Below are positions 33,935 through 46,164 of a DNA stretch of 64,000 nt, piece after piece (the first letter of the stretch is position 1; each line of letters starts with the position of its first letter). The stretch lies in assembly GCF_021869535.1 (NCBI RefSeq), contig NW_026262690.1, forward strand, positions 93,153,995 through 93,217,994, in the 5' to 3' direction. The DNA is from Mytilus californianus. Lineage: Eukaryota; Mollusca; Bivalvia; Mytilida; Mytilidae. The position numbers were made by a program, and so were the translations under genes. A model generated the notes under the pieces. The model ran no database searches. It was not told the origin of the DNA and saw only the letters and a list, made by a program, of their open reading frames with translations.

Positions 33935-36900
33935 AAACTCATGGACTGAACTAGAAAACAGGATTGCCGAGGTGAAGCACCAAATGCATAATGTCAAATT
34001 TGTCTTCTGAAGTAAGACATGCATATAACACATCGATGTACATTTGTTTATCTGGAAATATATATACCTTTCTCGACTATTAATTTCATATTGACTTCAA
34101 ATATTGCTTATTTGTGAAATGACTTGTTTTATTGGAGTTATTCAGATCGTTCCCCGCCATCTAAGAAAGATCATAATTCCTAAGCACCCGAGACAAACAG
34201 TTTAGCGCTTAGCTGCGCCTCCATGATTTACACACACGATAATACATCACTACGCATGTGTTTTATACATTCAAAGGTTCCTGGGATATTATCATCGTTC
34301 CATAGTCGTCCATCTTCTTCATATCAAATTAAATTCGTAATAGAACACGGCGTTATTCACTTGCAGGAATCTTAATGGAAAAATATTTGTATGACAATAT
34401 CATAGTTTTCTGCATCTATAGATCAAGCGGACTTGTCAGATGTTAGGACAGGTGCTTCGACTTGTATTTATGGCACTTTAATTTAGTTTCAGTTACTTTG
34501 TGTTTGTCTGTCTGGAAAACTCGTTAGTCCATAAAGCATAGCTATCATGGATGAAGCTATATTCATTTGGCAATTTGATAAGGGGAAAAAATGTTTTTTC
34601 ATTCAAATGTTTGTTTGTCCAGTTTTTCTTTTTTTTTTTTAGTTTCAATTCTTTTTTTTATTAAAAATTTCTGGTTTAAAATATCTTAAGAAAGAAAAGA
34701 CATGCTTTAACAGTTAAACTTTTTTATAACTTTATTTTAAGTTTACGAATTTCCATATTGAAAAGATTTTTCTCAAATTTTGCGAGATTAACGAAATTGT
34801 TATCTATAATTTAGAATGACTAAAGATCTTTCTTTTGTAAAAAATAAGAAGATGTGATTTTGTAGTAGTTTGGTTTTTTTGTGTGTGCGGTTTTTTTTTT
34901 TTTTTTGTATTGCTTCTGTAGAGTTTGTTTACTCGGGAATTTCTATTTACTTAAAGAATCCACATTTAATTCATGTTACTGCAAGATTGCTTTCCTGCAT
35001 ATAATCATCTAATCAGAAAGGCAGCAAACAAACTAAAAACAAAAACAAAAAATGCACAAGTTATAGAACTGGAAATTAAACAATATATATTTGATGCAAA
35101 CTATCGCTTACAAAAGGAAGACTGAGGTTTATCAAGTAGATTATTCTTTATCGTGTCGTTTTTGTATATTGACATTATACTCGTTTAAAGCATTTAGTTA
35201 GAGGAATGTTTTACATAAGACACATCAGCATAAAAGTATATGAAAATAATGAATACCGAGCGTAAATATTTATTAATCTCTCTTTCACTTAGAGTAATGT
35301 CTTACTTCCCAATTTGCTTTTTCAGACGCTTTAGAATTCGAAAAAAAAATAACACCAACTAACACAAACAATATTAATAGAATGTTCTACCTTTTTCTTC
35401 TAAAAGACATAAATTTCAGAATTTTTGCAATTATGAGCACCTGCCACAAAATAAAATTTAAACAAATTTAGAAAAATTAAGACACACACACCCTCTCCTC
35501 GCTCCTTCAGTACTGTATGTATGTTTGTCAAGAAACATATTAACAAATAATTTTCAAGAGAGAAATAAGACATATACCTAAATGTGATGGGTGATTTCAT
35601 TTGCAATTTTTCTTGTGAGTTAGAAATCTGCAAAAAAGATTTTAGTCTTGTACAAAACAAAGGATCCTTTGAAGTTAAAAAGTAGTTAAAAGAATTTCTT
35701 TTTTTTCAAGTAGTATTCAGTAATTTATCATTATAGAAAACATATTCAGATATATATGCCAAAACTATGATGGAGGCCAAGCTTGTATTATATATTAATG
35801 ATTTTCTCCTTTTCAAAGAAAAAAAAGCAAAAAAGAAATAAAGATATAGTATGTTTGATGTGTGAACGAGCGATCTGGTGCATGGTTTTACCATCAACCG
35901 AAGAGAAAAAAATCACCAGGGCCACATAAATAGATACGTTGCTTCTATCAAATGGAGGTGCGAAATATTTGCTGTTAATACTCACTTCTGTGAGGAAAAT
36001 GTCAGAATGTTGTAATAATTGCAAGATGGTTTTCTCATGAGTGAAATTGCTAAGATCTCTTGCATGCTGTGTTGTTTCCACGCTGAAGGATCGGTTTCAA
36101 CCTCACAAACTGATCTTGTTCGCAGGGGACCAGACCAAGATAAAATAACCGTGGGATGGCGACATTGTAATGGACACGGTTTCCGGGTTTTCTCAAAAAG
36201 ATAAAGGAGTCAAGACTTCAATTTGAAAAAAAACCGAGATTATAAATTATAGAATTTCAAATGATATATCGGGTTTTTTTTTATCGTTTTTGAATACATT
36301 AATGTTTCAATATAGTAAAATTTATTTTATGACAATAAAACTTAGGTTGTATTTTTAAACAGAAAAAGAATAACTAACCACTTTTACGAATGGAAGCAAT
36401 CTTCAAACTTGCGCTGCATGACGACCCTTTTTTCTTCTTCTCATTGTTTTATTTTTATCACAACTTTTTTTCTATATTGACAGATCGCACAGTAGAAGCA
36501 GATAATAACTGGTCTACATGACACACAAGTTCATAACTGGTTTACTTACGTCTAATGAATTAGGCGCAGGGTATTTTAGCGATAAATTAAAAACTACTAG
36601 TAGACATTTTAGTGTCGACATTATAGCCAATTTTGGCACCTGATAAATCCGTTCAAATGTATTTTCGATAGCCTTTCTAGCGAAACTTACCGAGTTGAAC
36701 AATTCTTTATGTTGCTTATTATTAACGTGGAAATAAAAGACTACAAAGGAAGATAAAAAGAAGGAACAGTTATTACTGCAATTTTATAATCAGTATCAGT
36801 TTAGAGGAGAAATATCAAAATCCCCTTTATTTACAATACTGGAACATTTGAAATTCCGAGCTAGAACAGTTTTGTAATATTTAATTGAGATAAGAAATGG

Positions 36901-38928
36901 ATCGTTTGAATGATATTATTGGTTTTATTGTGCAGCGTATTCAGACTTTTTGTGTTGTATTTTTATGAACATCCTATTTTGATATTGTTCGTTTCTTTCT
37001 GACATTAAAAAGATTTTAGCATTTTACTATTTATATTATAAATTGGTAAACATTTCATTCGCTCAAATGGGCTTTGATATTTTTAGTTTTCCATAAATAG
37101 GCTAACATTCGAGCGCTAAAGTGGGTTATACTTTGCTGCTAAGTCGTCCAACTATTTTCGCCAGAATGTCCTTCCAATTCGCTAAAATTACAGCCGCTAT
37201 TATGAATGATGGTCTAGTCGTTTGTCAGTTATTCTTTCTTAATATATATCGTTTCCCTCCAGTTGACAAGTTTTAGAATTTTGATTAAATATCTCCTAGT
37301 ATCTTAAATTATTTTATAATAAATTCAACTGTACGGGTATGTCGGACATTTATATCTTCGTTTATTTAGGGAAAACAATCACCGTCTCCTTAGTCTCGTT
37401 CATGGAAGTGTACTTACCTTGTGTCGAAGAAATTGTTGGTTTGAACACCGTCCGGATCACACTTGAATTTAAAAATTATGTGTCTTGCTTTTCGCCAAGC
37501 ACTCGGTTTTTATGAGTAAGAACAAAAATCTGGCATTGGATTTGATCATTTAGTTATTTTCTCATATATCAATATTCTTAGATGGTTTTCCTTTAGTAAC
37601 TAAACCACCGGTACACCTAGCTGGTTTTGACTGAACACGGTAAGACACAGATATCCCTACCTTACTTCAATATTTTTTTGGTTTGGTTACCTGTATCAAT
37701 GCAAGTGGTTTAAGCCTCCTACGAGTCTTCACTGTATTTTTTTCTTAAATACTATAACTTTCAGAAACAAAATTCTATAAACGAAACGCTCTAAGATAAA
37801 TTTTGTAGAAGTAGATCTGTAGACGAATTACATACGATATGCCGTGACATATATGATTTTCAATATAATAGTGGTTTTTGTTTAATCGAACCATCATCTT
37901 ATTAAAAAATGGTGGCTTGAAGTATTTGACGCTATTTTTGTTTTTAAAAGAATTGATTTGCAATCCAAGGATAAGAGTTTCTTTATAGCCATTACTGTGT
38001 CATATCTTTTAAAACACTACATCCTAAGAATCAAGATTCCATCAATTAAAGTCTATGATATATCTTGATGAAATAGAAATGTAGATTTTTTTTTCTCGGA
38101 TGTTCAATGGCAGACATTGAGTGATGTAGTAACATGTTTGTATAGATGAATATAAACTCTATTAAATCACACCGCCATGTCACACTTATTTATCTGTAAC
38201 AAACAATAACAGTAATGTATTTAGATTACAAATGAGCATAAAGATGGTTGTCGTTAAGGCAACGTATCATATTTAACTGTTTTCCATGATTGGTGTCAAT
38301 TTAGGCGAAAACAACCGAAATACCAAACTGCAATGATCCATAAAATATCAGTACAATGATGATCTGATATCAATGGTAAATATAACGGATGTTTTCATTT
38401 GCATTTAACTTTGGTATCTTTTTGTATGTTTGTTTGTTTTTTTCTTATTTTGTATTCTCGGATTTGAGGCTTTTTCTTTGGTTTGTTTTTTTCAGGGGGG
38501 TGTATATTTATGTCAATAAATCAAAAAACATTGTGCATATGATTTGTTGCATCTTTAAATGTACCGTCTTCTTCCTATCTGTATAACGATACTGAGGCAA
38601 CATAAACCTGTTAAAACACAAAATGAATTTGATTCTTAAACAAAAATTCCTCGAAACTAATAATTTTCTTCGCCAAACTCATATGAACATTAAGTTTTAG
38701 ACAGAAATTGTAGAATTTCATGAAATCACATATTGTAAAGTAGTAGGACCGGTAAGACCCCTTTTTTGCCTCAAAATATAGCATTTTTCCAAATTTGTTA
38801 AAAATGTAAACTTAAGCTATTTATAATAAAGTAGATTACTTTTATTATATAAATATGGGCTGTTTTTGGTCAATACAATTCACATGCATCAGGTACTAGC
38901 ATCATTATTCCATGCAAAATTACTGAAA
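33935..38928. other. Long low-repeat intergenic region
   Basis: Five kilobases with no dispersed repeat recognised and no convincing gene. Poly-T runs occur near 34622 and 34892. The only coding-like island (35986-36191, minus) is described separately. The other open frames are short and AT-rich. Confidence 0.45.
35986..36191 (-). other. Coding-like island, possible orphan exon
   Basis: On the minus strand a 206-bp open stretch runs from after a TTTATCTTTTTGAG acceptor-like site to a GAA|GTGAGT donor-like site. It would encode 68 residues including CRHPTVILSWSGP and VETDPSAWKQHSMQE, and is richer in G+C than its flanks. The + strand is also open here (36019-36204), so the frame is not certain. 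I recognise no domain. Confidence 0.2.
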
Positions 38929-39298
38929 TTTTCACAATTTTAGCATTTGTGCTAATATTTAGAAGATTTTTGTCTAATATGGAAGTGGCCGCACGTCTTA
39001 ATATTTGAATATATATTGTATTAGATAACAATACATAATATATATACGCTAAATCTTGCGGAGCACCTGGGACCACCTTTTTTTTTGGTTGGTAGGTTGA
39101 GTTCGTGTTGTTGTTTTCACAATTTTAGCATTTGTGCTAAGATTTTAGAAGATTTTTGTCTAATATGGAAGTGGCTGCACGTCTTAATATTTGAATATAT
39201 ATTGTATTAGATAACAATACATAATATATATACGCTAAATCTTGCGGAGCACCTGGGACCACCCTCGTTTTTGGGTTGGTTGGTTTAGTTCGTGTTGC
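38929..39298. repeat. Recent tandem duplication, period about 185 bp
   Basis: The unit starting TTTTCACAATTTTAGCATTT (38929 and again 39114) is repeated nearly identically, through GGAAGTGGCYGCACGTCTTA and ACCTGGGACCACC. It differs by only a few bases and small indels. The duplicated unit carries the start of a family C copy. Confidence 0.85.
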
Positions 39299-39437
39299 TC
39301 AGTCTTTAGTTTTCTATATAGGGTATTGTAGATTTATGTTTGTCTTTTCGTCGTTTTTTTCTTTTTGCCATGATTTTGTGGGTCTTTCTTACACTTATGA
39401 TTTTCCATTCCCCATTTGGTATCTTCCACTTCTTTTT
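39241..39437 (+). repeat. Family C: Penelope-like 3' tail
   Basis: CTTGCGGAGCACCTGGGACC, then GTTCGTGTTGCTCAGTCTTT and CCCATTTGGTATCTTCCACT. The first duplicated unit carries only its first about 60 bp. Confidence 0.6.
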
Positions 39438-39490
39438 TCTAAGCGTACGTAATTCCGTCTTCGATACGCATTCAAAAACATCATTGATTT

Positions 39491-39628
39491 TGTCATATCG
39501 GGGTCCTTTAACCATATGTTATAGTTTGTTCTCATTGTTGAAGCCGTACGGTGACCTATAATTGCTTTTATCAGATTCTTTGGACCCTATCAGATAGGTC
39601 TCTCATTCATACCACATCTTCTTATTTC
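39491..39628 (-). repeat. Dispersed repeat family A, internally deleted
   Basis: TGTCATATCGGGGTCCTTTA, then TTGAAGCCGTACGGTGACCT and a TCATACCACATCTTCTTATT end. The GTCTCATTGGCAA part is shortened. Confidence 0.6.
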
Positions 39629-39719
39629 ATATTTAGACAATAAAGATTAAATACTGGTAAAACAGATTCTGCAATGTTATTTTTTCGATAAAACATCATT
39701 CTCATTCAGTTAACAAGTG

Positions 39720-40340
39720 TAAAAGGCACTGGATTACGAGAAGCGTACATAATTGGCTTTTTGTCGAGCCTGTGACATTTATGTCGCGAAAGCTAGACAT
39801 AGTGATCCTAGATTCCGTCGGCGGCGTCAATATTTAGGTTCAGTCTGTGGTCAAAGTTTTTTTTAGACATCAAAAACTTTGTCAAACCATCATGGAATTT
39901 TATGAAATTTGGACAAAAGCTTGTTTATGACTAAAAAAACAGTATGATGGGCAAAATTTTGAGAATACTTATTTCAATTTTCCCGTATTTTACTGATAAA
40001 TTGACTTAATTTTTTTTTACATTTTTTACAGTTAACAAGTAGATACAGTCTGGGGTTAAAGTTTGTTACATATTTTAAAGAATGCACTCGTAAGTGCTTA
40101 ATGTGGTACCTTTATGCTTATGCCAGACGGGTTTCCGTCGAGCAATTTCAATTTGAAAATCCCATGAAAATCAAATTTTGTGATTATTGTCCAAAACAAT
40201 AGCTGAAAAATTGCTATATGGCGTGTGATGTTGCAGAAACGCTCCATGTATCGTCTGACATTAATGGTACAATAATGACGCCATCATCAACAACGGACGG
40301 TAGCCATTCATCAAAACATCAAAGAAGCCAATTCTCTATA
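39720..40340 (+). repeat. Dispersed repeat with GTCGAGCCTGTGAC head
   Basis: TTTTTGTCGAGCCTGTGACA, GACATAGTGATCCTAGATTC and CCGTCGGCGGCGTCAA are followed by an AT-rich body with two TCTGTGGT/TCTGGGGT-AAAGTTT stretches (about 39844 and 40051). I recall this head as common in bivalve genomes. Only one copy is in the window, so the repeat status rests on memory. Confidence 0.4.
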
Positions 40341-41232
40341 GTGCGTAGAATAAATTATCCCGCTCTCTCGTAATTTAGAAATATTTTGGGAAAAAATCTC
40401 TGAAATGAAAGAAGTTAGCTTTATCTATATTGCATAAACAGATGACAAACAATTGTTTTCGTCAGAATTGCCGTTACGTTTTCTTTCATATTCATATTTG
40501 ATATACAAGAACTTTTACACATGGGGAAAGCTATCATTGTTAATATCAGGATTCACTTGAAATGTTTTGTGAAAATCTTTATACCATACCTGTCAATATT
40601 GAAGTGCGGTAGATCCCTCTATTTCCAAAGTAAAAAAGCGAAGACATTTTTGTTGTTTTGATTGTACAGATGACTGCTTTGTGTAATTTTGCTGACTTTT
40701 TGTGTTTCAAATTCCTTTCTTTTTGTCCATTATTATCAAATTCAATTTGCTTCTGAAAATGCAGGACCCTGTCATGCAAAGTTATTTTTTAATCTGCCCA
40801 TCAACTTTTGTGTAATCTCTTCATATAGGTTTTATGTCGATATTTTATCATTATTCTTTAATTTTTAATCGGTATTCAAAAAAGCATTTAATATGCTATC
40901 AAGCTAAATAAACAGGATTTCTAAATTACTTTTCAACTTGCATTTGTTTCAACATTGCTGAAACATCACAAAAGATATTCACATAGAATTAATATCATAT
41001 AAGTGTATATTTTCTGTCGATAATCGGCTTTCTATTTCTGTTAATTCCGAAAAAATTGACAACATACTTTAGATATCAACCCAAAAAATCATGTCATGAC
41101 CAAATCAAGAATCTAAAGAAATTTAAGTATTATCAAGAGTCATTGGCAACAACGTTGCGCAATTGTAGTTTACGTTTCCGGGTTATTTAGAATGTTTAAT
41201 TTTGACCATTTTAAAGGTATTGTATAAGAATA
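40341..41232. other. Intergenic, nothing recognised
   Basis: AT-rich unique-looking sequence. Confidence 0.4.
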
Positions 41233-41666
41233 GGAATAACAGTACTGTATTTGAAAAGTTGCCACCGTCAATTTTGAAATTGGCGATCCCAATTATCCAT
41301 TTTACTGGCTCCGCTCCATGTCGCCAGTCAAACATCATCGCTAGCCAAGGGTTACGTTCCAGTCCCCTCTTCTCCACCCTTGGCGTATAAGAATTTCGCA
41401 AAAAGCGCTTATAAGATGGCCTCCACATTAAAGAGAGTTCAAGTGCTGTCATTTGACAAGAATGGTGTAGTCGGAACGGGCGTGACTGTATCTTTCGTTA
41501 GATGGCGCGGCATTGTAATCACAAATGTTGGCTTATTCTGCCAAGAGTGGAGAGGAGTTGACTGGATCGTAACACTTGGCTAGTGAAGATGCTAGTCAAA
41601 TTACATTTATGACCGTCAAATCTACAATTGACGGTGGCAACTCTTCAAATACCGTATTGTTATTCC
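41233..41666. mobile_element. Foldback-type MITE, 434 bp, with composite inverted arms
   Basis: The outer inverted repeat of about 45 bp pairs 41233-41277 with 41622-41666 (shared core AGTTGCCACCGTCAATT) with few mismatches. An inner inverted repeat pairs CTAGCCAAGGGTTACGTTCC (about 41341) with the complement of GGATCGTAACACTTGGCTAG (about 41564-41583). The left arm has an extra about 45 bp absent from the right. The open frames at 41202-41583 lie inside and are not genes. Target duplication not resolved. Confidence 0.65.
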
Positions 41667-42059
41667 CCAAACATATTATTACCTGGAAATACGACAAGTT
41701 TCGGTGGCAAAACAAGGCATGATTATCATTCAATGTCATCTGAAATCACTTATGGATTTGGTTGGAGTACGTATTGTCCAGTTTATTATAGCCATATGTT
41801 GCATTCACCTTGTTCATCCATTCGTCTTTCCGTACGTCCGTTCGTCGGTTCGTGTTTTAGCTGTTCGCTGCTTGTATACGCCTTTTCTTGTTTGTCCATC
41901 TTCTGCGTGTTTTGTAATTTTTTTTATCGTTGACTTTGTTTGGTTTTCTGTTTATTTGTCTTTCGGTTGGTCAATTTTAATTTTTTGTTCTCAATAAAGT
42001 TTATTTCTGCATACATATGTTTCCCTGTTGAAACGAGATTCAAATGCTTCCGTTTACTA
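41667..42059. other. Intergenic with iterated CGTYCGT words
   Basis: Around 41815-41855 short CCGTACGTCCGTTCGTCGGT-type words repeat. Otherwise unrecognised. Confidence 0.4.
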
Positions 42060-42265
42060 TTATGACTTCCCTGATAGACGGATACTGCTTACAAGGAAGC
42101 TATTGCATCAAGGGTTCCACGTGGTAAAGTTGAAGTTATCCCTTCGAAAGTTTACAGACGCCATCATGGTTTGGCTGATTTTTTATGGAATATCTGCGTC
42201 AAATATGACTACAGATATTTTCCATGTGTTGTAACCAACATCTCGTCCCTTTTCGGGATTGTGAA
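42060..42265 (+). pseudogene. Penelope-like retroelement C-terminal fragment
   Basis: RRILLTRKLLHQGFHVVKLK (about 42079-42138) aligns with the C-terminal coding remnant at 33050-33110 and continues to YGISASNMTTDIFH. It is a 5'-truncated copy of the same element, with one frameshift before the last block. A degenerate family C tail follows at 42340. Confidence 0.6.
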
Positions 42266-42339
42266 ATTACCGAAGCTCGATTTTTACTAGCTTGAGAAAC
42301 AGGAAATGCATACACTTCCTGGGCAACTGAGTTCACTCG

Positions 42340-42455
42340 ATCTTTGGTAGGGTTATTTGGTATTTGTTATTGTTGTTTATCCTTTCGTCATTAATATATG
42401 GCATTGTCAGTTTTTATTGGACTTTTCGAATACCTCCTTGGTATCATCTCTTTTT
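42340..42455 (+). repeat. Family C, degenerate
   Basis: TCTTTGGTAGGGTTATTTGG, a GGCATTGTCAG stretch and TCCTTGGTATCATCTC keep family C order, about 75 bp after the retroelement coding fragment. Confidence 0.4.
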
Positions 42456-42749
42456 TTATTCGATATTCCTACCTGGTATTATATATTTAACTCATGGGGA
42501 AAACAGTATAGATTTATACCAATACATTGTACAAGACAATTAAAATTAGATGCAAGGCCGAACTAAAATAGTAAAAGTAAAACAGAACAGATTGCATTAT
42601 TTAATAATGATGCAGGTGTGCAAAGTGGTTAGGCTTCTTAATGATGTTCACATAATAGATGAAGGAAAACTCATTGTGACAGCTTATTGCTGCAGTTTAG
42701 CAACATGTTTAAATATGGCATAAGGTAAAAGTTCTGAACTATTACCATA

Positions 42750-42965
42750 TGAAATAAGAAAATTCAATACATGAATAAGTCAACTATCCATCAAACACCA
42801 AAGGATAAAAACGTCAAAAACTACAGTTCACCGCACGGCCTTCAACAAAAAGCATCATCTATACCGTATAGTCAGCTTTAAGAGGCCCCGATAAGACCAA
42901 ATGAGAAACATTTCAAAAGAGAAAAAGGCAATTCCTTATAAAGGTAATAACATGACAGACGGTAT
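42750..42965 (+). repeat. Dispersed repeat family A, subfamily I, diverged
   Basis: CCGCACGGCCTTCAAC and ATACCGTATAGTCAGCTTTA with AGAGGCCCCGATAAGACC. The head is strongly diverged. Confidence 0.6.
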
Positions 42966-43234
42966 CTATCTTACAAGATTGAAATCATGACTGACAACTT
43001 TGATTTTAATTCTCTGAAACGTACATTTTAAAGATTAAGCTGATACAAGGGTATATCAATTAAAACCAAAATGTAGTTAATAATTTAACTTTCTTTAATA
43101 ATATAGTGGAATGCCATTTCTTGATCAATGTTTATGACGCCCCCTGCAGCTATTTCAAAAGCAGTTTTATTTTTAAAAAATACTCGAATCTTTACCAGTG
43201 ATGCACCTTGTTACTTTACGTCCAATTTGCTTGA

Positions 43235-43345
43235 GGGCTTTGCTCATTGTTGAAGGCCGTACGGTGACCTATAGTTGTTAATTTCTGTGTCATTTGGTCT
43301 CTTTTGGAGAGTTGTCTCATTGGCAATCATACCACATCTTCTTTT
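43235..43345 (-). repeat. Dispersed repeat family A, subfamily I terminus
   Basis: Well preserved: TTGAAGGCCGTACGGTGACC, TTTGGAGAGTTGTCTCATTG and AATCATACCACATCTTCTTT. Confidence 0.75.
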
Positions 43346-44210
43346 TTAAAATTAAAGCATTTTCGAAAAAAAGCTAAACCAGTTTCTTCTAAGTTGTTTG
43401 TTCACTAAAGCTATTTTCAAAAATTCTTTCAGTCGCTATTAAAATTAAAAGTATTACAGATTTGTACGTATACTTTAAGGTTGTAACACCAATATGTCAG
43501 ATTTCTGAAATTGCAACCAAAATTCTTGCTTATACAGATGGCTCAAAGCTGCAATTTTGAAAGATTTTGGCAAATTTTGTGTTTTATTAATGCAGAAACA
43601 TAAATATTGATTCAGTGGCAAATATGGTATGTATACTCAGGAAGGATGATAAAAATTGTTTACAGCTAATGCATAAGGTAGGTTCTTCATAACATAATAT
43701 AAAGGCATGCATAACAAACCGCTTAGTGACACCTAAAATCAAAGAGTTGTTGCACACTTAAAAAAACCCACCAATATCAACGTCACCATTCCGACCAGAC
43801 GTGGCCGCGTACTTATACATCCCGCAGAACCAAACGAACGCCCTTCTTTAGCATGGGTTTACTACCGGAAACGAAGAGGTCCAGGTGAGCATATTTCGAT
43901 ATCACAGTTAACCCTTTTAGTAAGATACATAAACAAGAAAGGCATGAAAAAGAAAGAAATGTTTGACCAAACAAAATTTCTATCGAAAATGCTGGTTTGT
44001 ATTTTCTTTCAGATGAAAATTAAGTAATTTTGGTAAAATTATCTGCATGCAGTAGTAATGTAAAACGTTGAATATCATCTTGATTTTATGGATGTATGTT
44101 AAATTCAAAAAACAAGGTTATGTGTATCATTTACTCAGACTCTGCAGTTATGTAAGTTATTGGGATTCTTGTTGGTTTTCTTTCGTTGTTGTTTTTTTTT
44201 TCTTTTTTTT
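43346..44210. other. Intergenic with a coding-like island at 43740-43890
   Basis: Around 43756-43875 the sequence is richer in G+C, and one + frame is open across about 97 codons without an ATG near its start. It would encode a basic stretch including PTRRGRVLIHPAEPNERP and ends near a CCAG|GTGAGC donor-like site. No domain recognised. Confidence 0.25.
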
Positions 44211-44234
44211 GGGGGGGGGGGGGGGGGGGGGGGG
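44211..44234. repeat. Homopolymer G24 tract preceded by T tracts
   Basis: T10-C-T8 runs directly into 24 consecutive G residues. Structure-forming or artefactual in length. Confidence 0.9.
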
Positions 44235-45324
44235 TGATTGATTTTGAATTTAATGTGTCACATACCTTTCAAACAGGAGTCTGCCATTTCTCAATATGAA
44301 CATATTTTAAAATTCCATCAATCAAAATTCAAAAATATAACAATCGCACTTGAAATGTTGGCAGGTCAAGTGTAGTATACGTTTCGGTATCAAATAATTG
44401 CCAACACATTATTTAAACTATATAAAAAGTATACTCAGTGTTAAAAATAAATTATGGAAATCTGACCAGTGTTTTCCCCTGAGAACAACAATAAAGAATA
44501 AATAAAACATACTTATAAAAGAATGGCGTACAGCTGTTGGTAGAGCTAGATACACCCTAAGCTTTTGGATCCTGAGAAATTCAACTGTGAAGAAATTCCA
44601 TACATCTTTATCCTGTAAATAATTAAAAATATCAAGTTCATTAATAGCATTGTACCGGTTTACCTTTAAACATAATGAGGCAGAAAGTACCTTGGCCAGA
44701 ATTCAGAATCGTTTATCATGATAATAGCGAAATAATTAGTAGTTGAAAATACCAGGAATTTCATATATATTGTTATAATAGAATTTTGATGACTATAAAA
44801 ATCTTAAACAAAGCATACTTAAAATAAGTAATCTTCTTGGTCTTTTGGGGATAACATTCAGCTCTTGATATGTTTAACTTTATATATCACTTTTGATCCA
44901 TAGTACAAGTAATCTCCAAAACGGGGGAAAGGGCCATCGGTTGCTAACAGTAGTGTTTTTATCCTAATTAAGGGAAAAAAACCGCACCTTTTCTATGCGT
45001 ACACCATATTGTTTGGAATTTTGAATAGACAAACAAATGGAATAAAAACGCTTGAAACCCAAAAGCCGGCTTTTTAAAATTTCATACAAAGATTTGGTTT
45101 AGAAGCTAGACTGTACCTGTATGTAATTTATTACATGTTGCATCCTAATTTGTACGGTGAATGTTGTTTATAGAGCCCGTAGATTTAGAAACAATTCATA
45201 TACTCTTATCGATCCTTTGAATAAACTTTTCATAGGTTATCATTTTAACACTTTAATAAGATCTTTTAATATTGCGTTTATAGGAACTAATATTGATTAA
45301 TACATGAAAACATTTATTCCTATA
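44235..45324. other. Intergenic, nothing recognised
   Basis: Unique-looking AT-rich sequence with no open frame of note. Confidence 0.4.
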
Positions 45325-45990
45325 CAGATATGAACACTAACAACCCTACATCCTGCCGATACTTATATTTTGGCATTGCACAAGGTCGTGTTTTTTCTCA
45401 GACTGTTTATGACGATTAATTTATTAGACGTGTACTCATCTATTTTAGTCCAGGAAACATTATTTATTTGTTAGTTGTATAATTGTCTTTGAACGATCTT
45501 TCAGTACCTGCGAGTATTCCTAAATCGATACTATGTCTTTAGTATCTTTTTTAGCTGTGTTTGTGCTTTGTGTCGATCTGGTGAGTCAAGTATATTTTTC
45601 AACTGACTTTTTATAGTTTTTTTCTTATGTTGAGATATTAACGACATAGCCCCAGATAAAAGGGAGGGTTGAGCGCTCGCAAACATGTTTAACCCAGACG
45701 CAGTATGTAAGTGCCTGTCCCAAGTCGGGAAACCGTAATTCAGTTGTTGTCGTTGGTCGCTCTATCATACTTTTTTCATTAATTGTTTTGTACATAAATC
45801 AGGGCGTTTATTTTCTCGTTTAAATTGATTCATATTTTATCCATCTAGGAAATATTATAGCTTACTATACGATATGTGTTTTGCTCGTTGTTGAAGGCCA
45901 TACGGAAATCTATAGTTGCTTACATCCACGTACTTTGATCTTTTTTGAATAGTTGTCCGATTAGCTATCATACCGCATCTCCTTATTTCG
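45325..45990 (-). repeat. Long family A copy, about 665 bp
   Basis: Inverted and diverged but in complete order: GGCATTGCACAAGGTCGTG, GATCTGGTGAGTCAAGTATA, TTTAACCCAGACGCAGTATG, TTGAAGGCCATACGGAAATC and CATACCGCATCTCCTTATTT. Confidence 0.65.
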
Positions 45991-46164
45991 AAATAGACAA
46001 CTATAGAGGTCATTGAGACAGGCATATTCTAAAACCAGTTGTTGGCATGATACGGGTTATGTTCTTCTGATATATTTTATGATGGTATGATACTAAACCC
46101 CTAACGGGAGGGATTGTACTTGATTTTCATATGATGAAGACATAATCTTTCAATCAGTTTAATT

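Noticed and set aside
41380-41583. Plus-strand open frame with coding-like composition
   Set aside because: Contained within the foldback MITE, and its GC content reflects the inverted arms.
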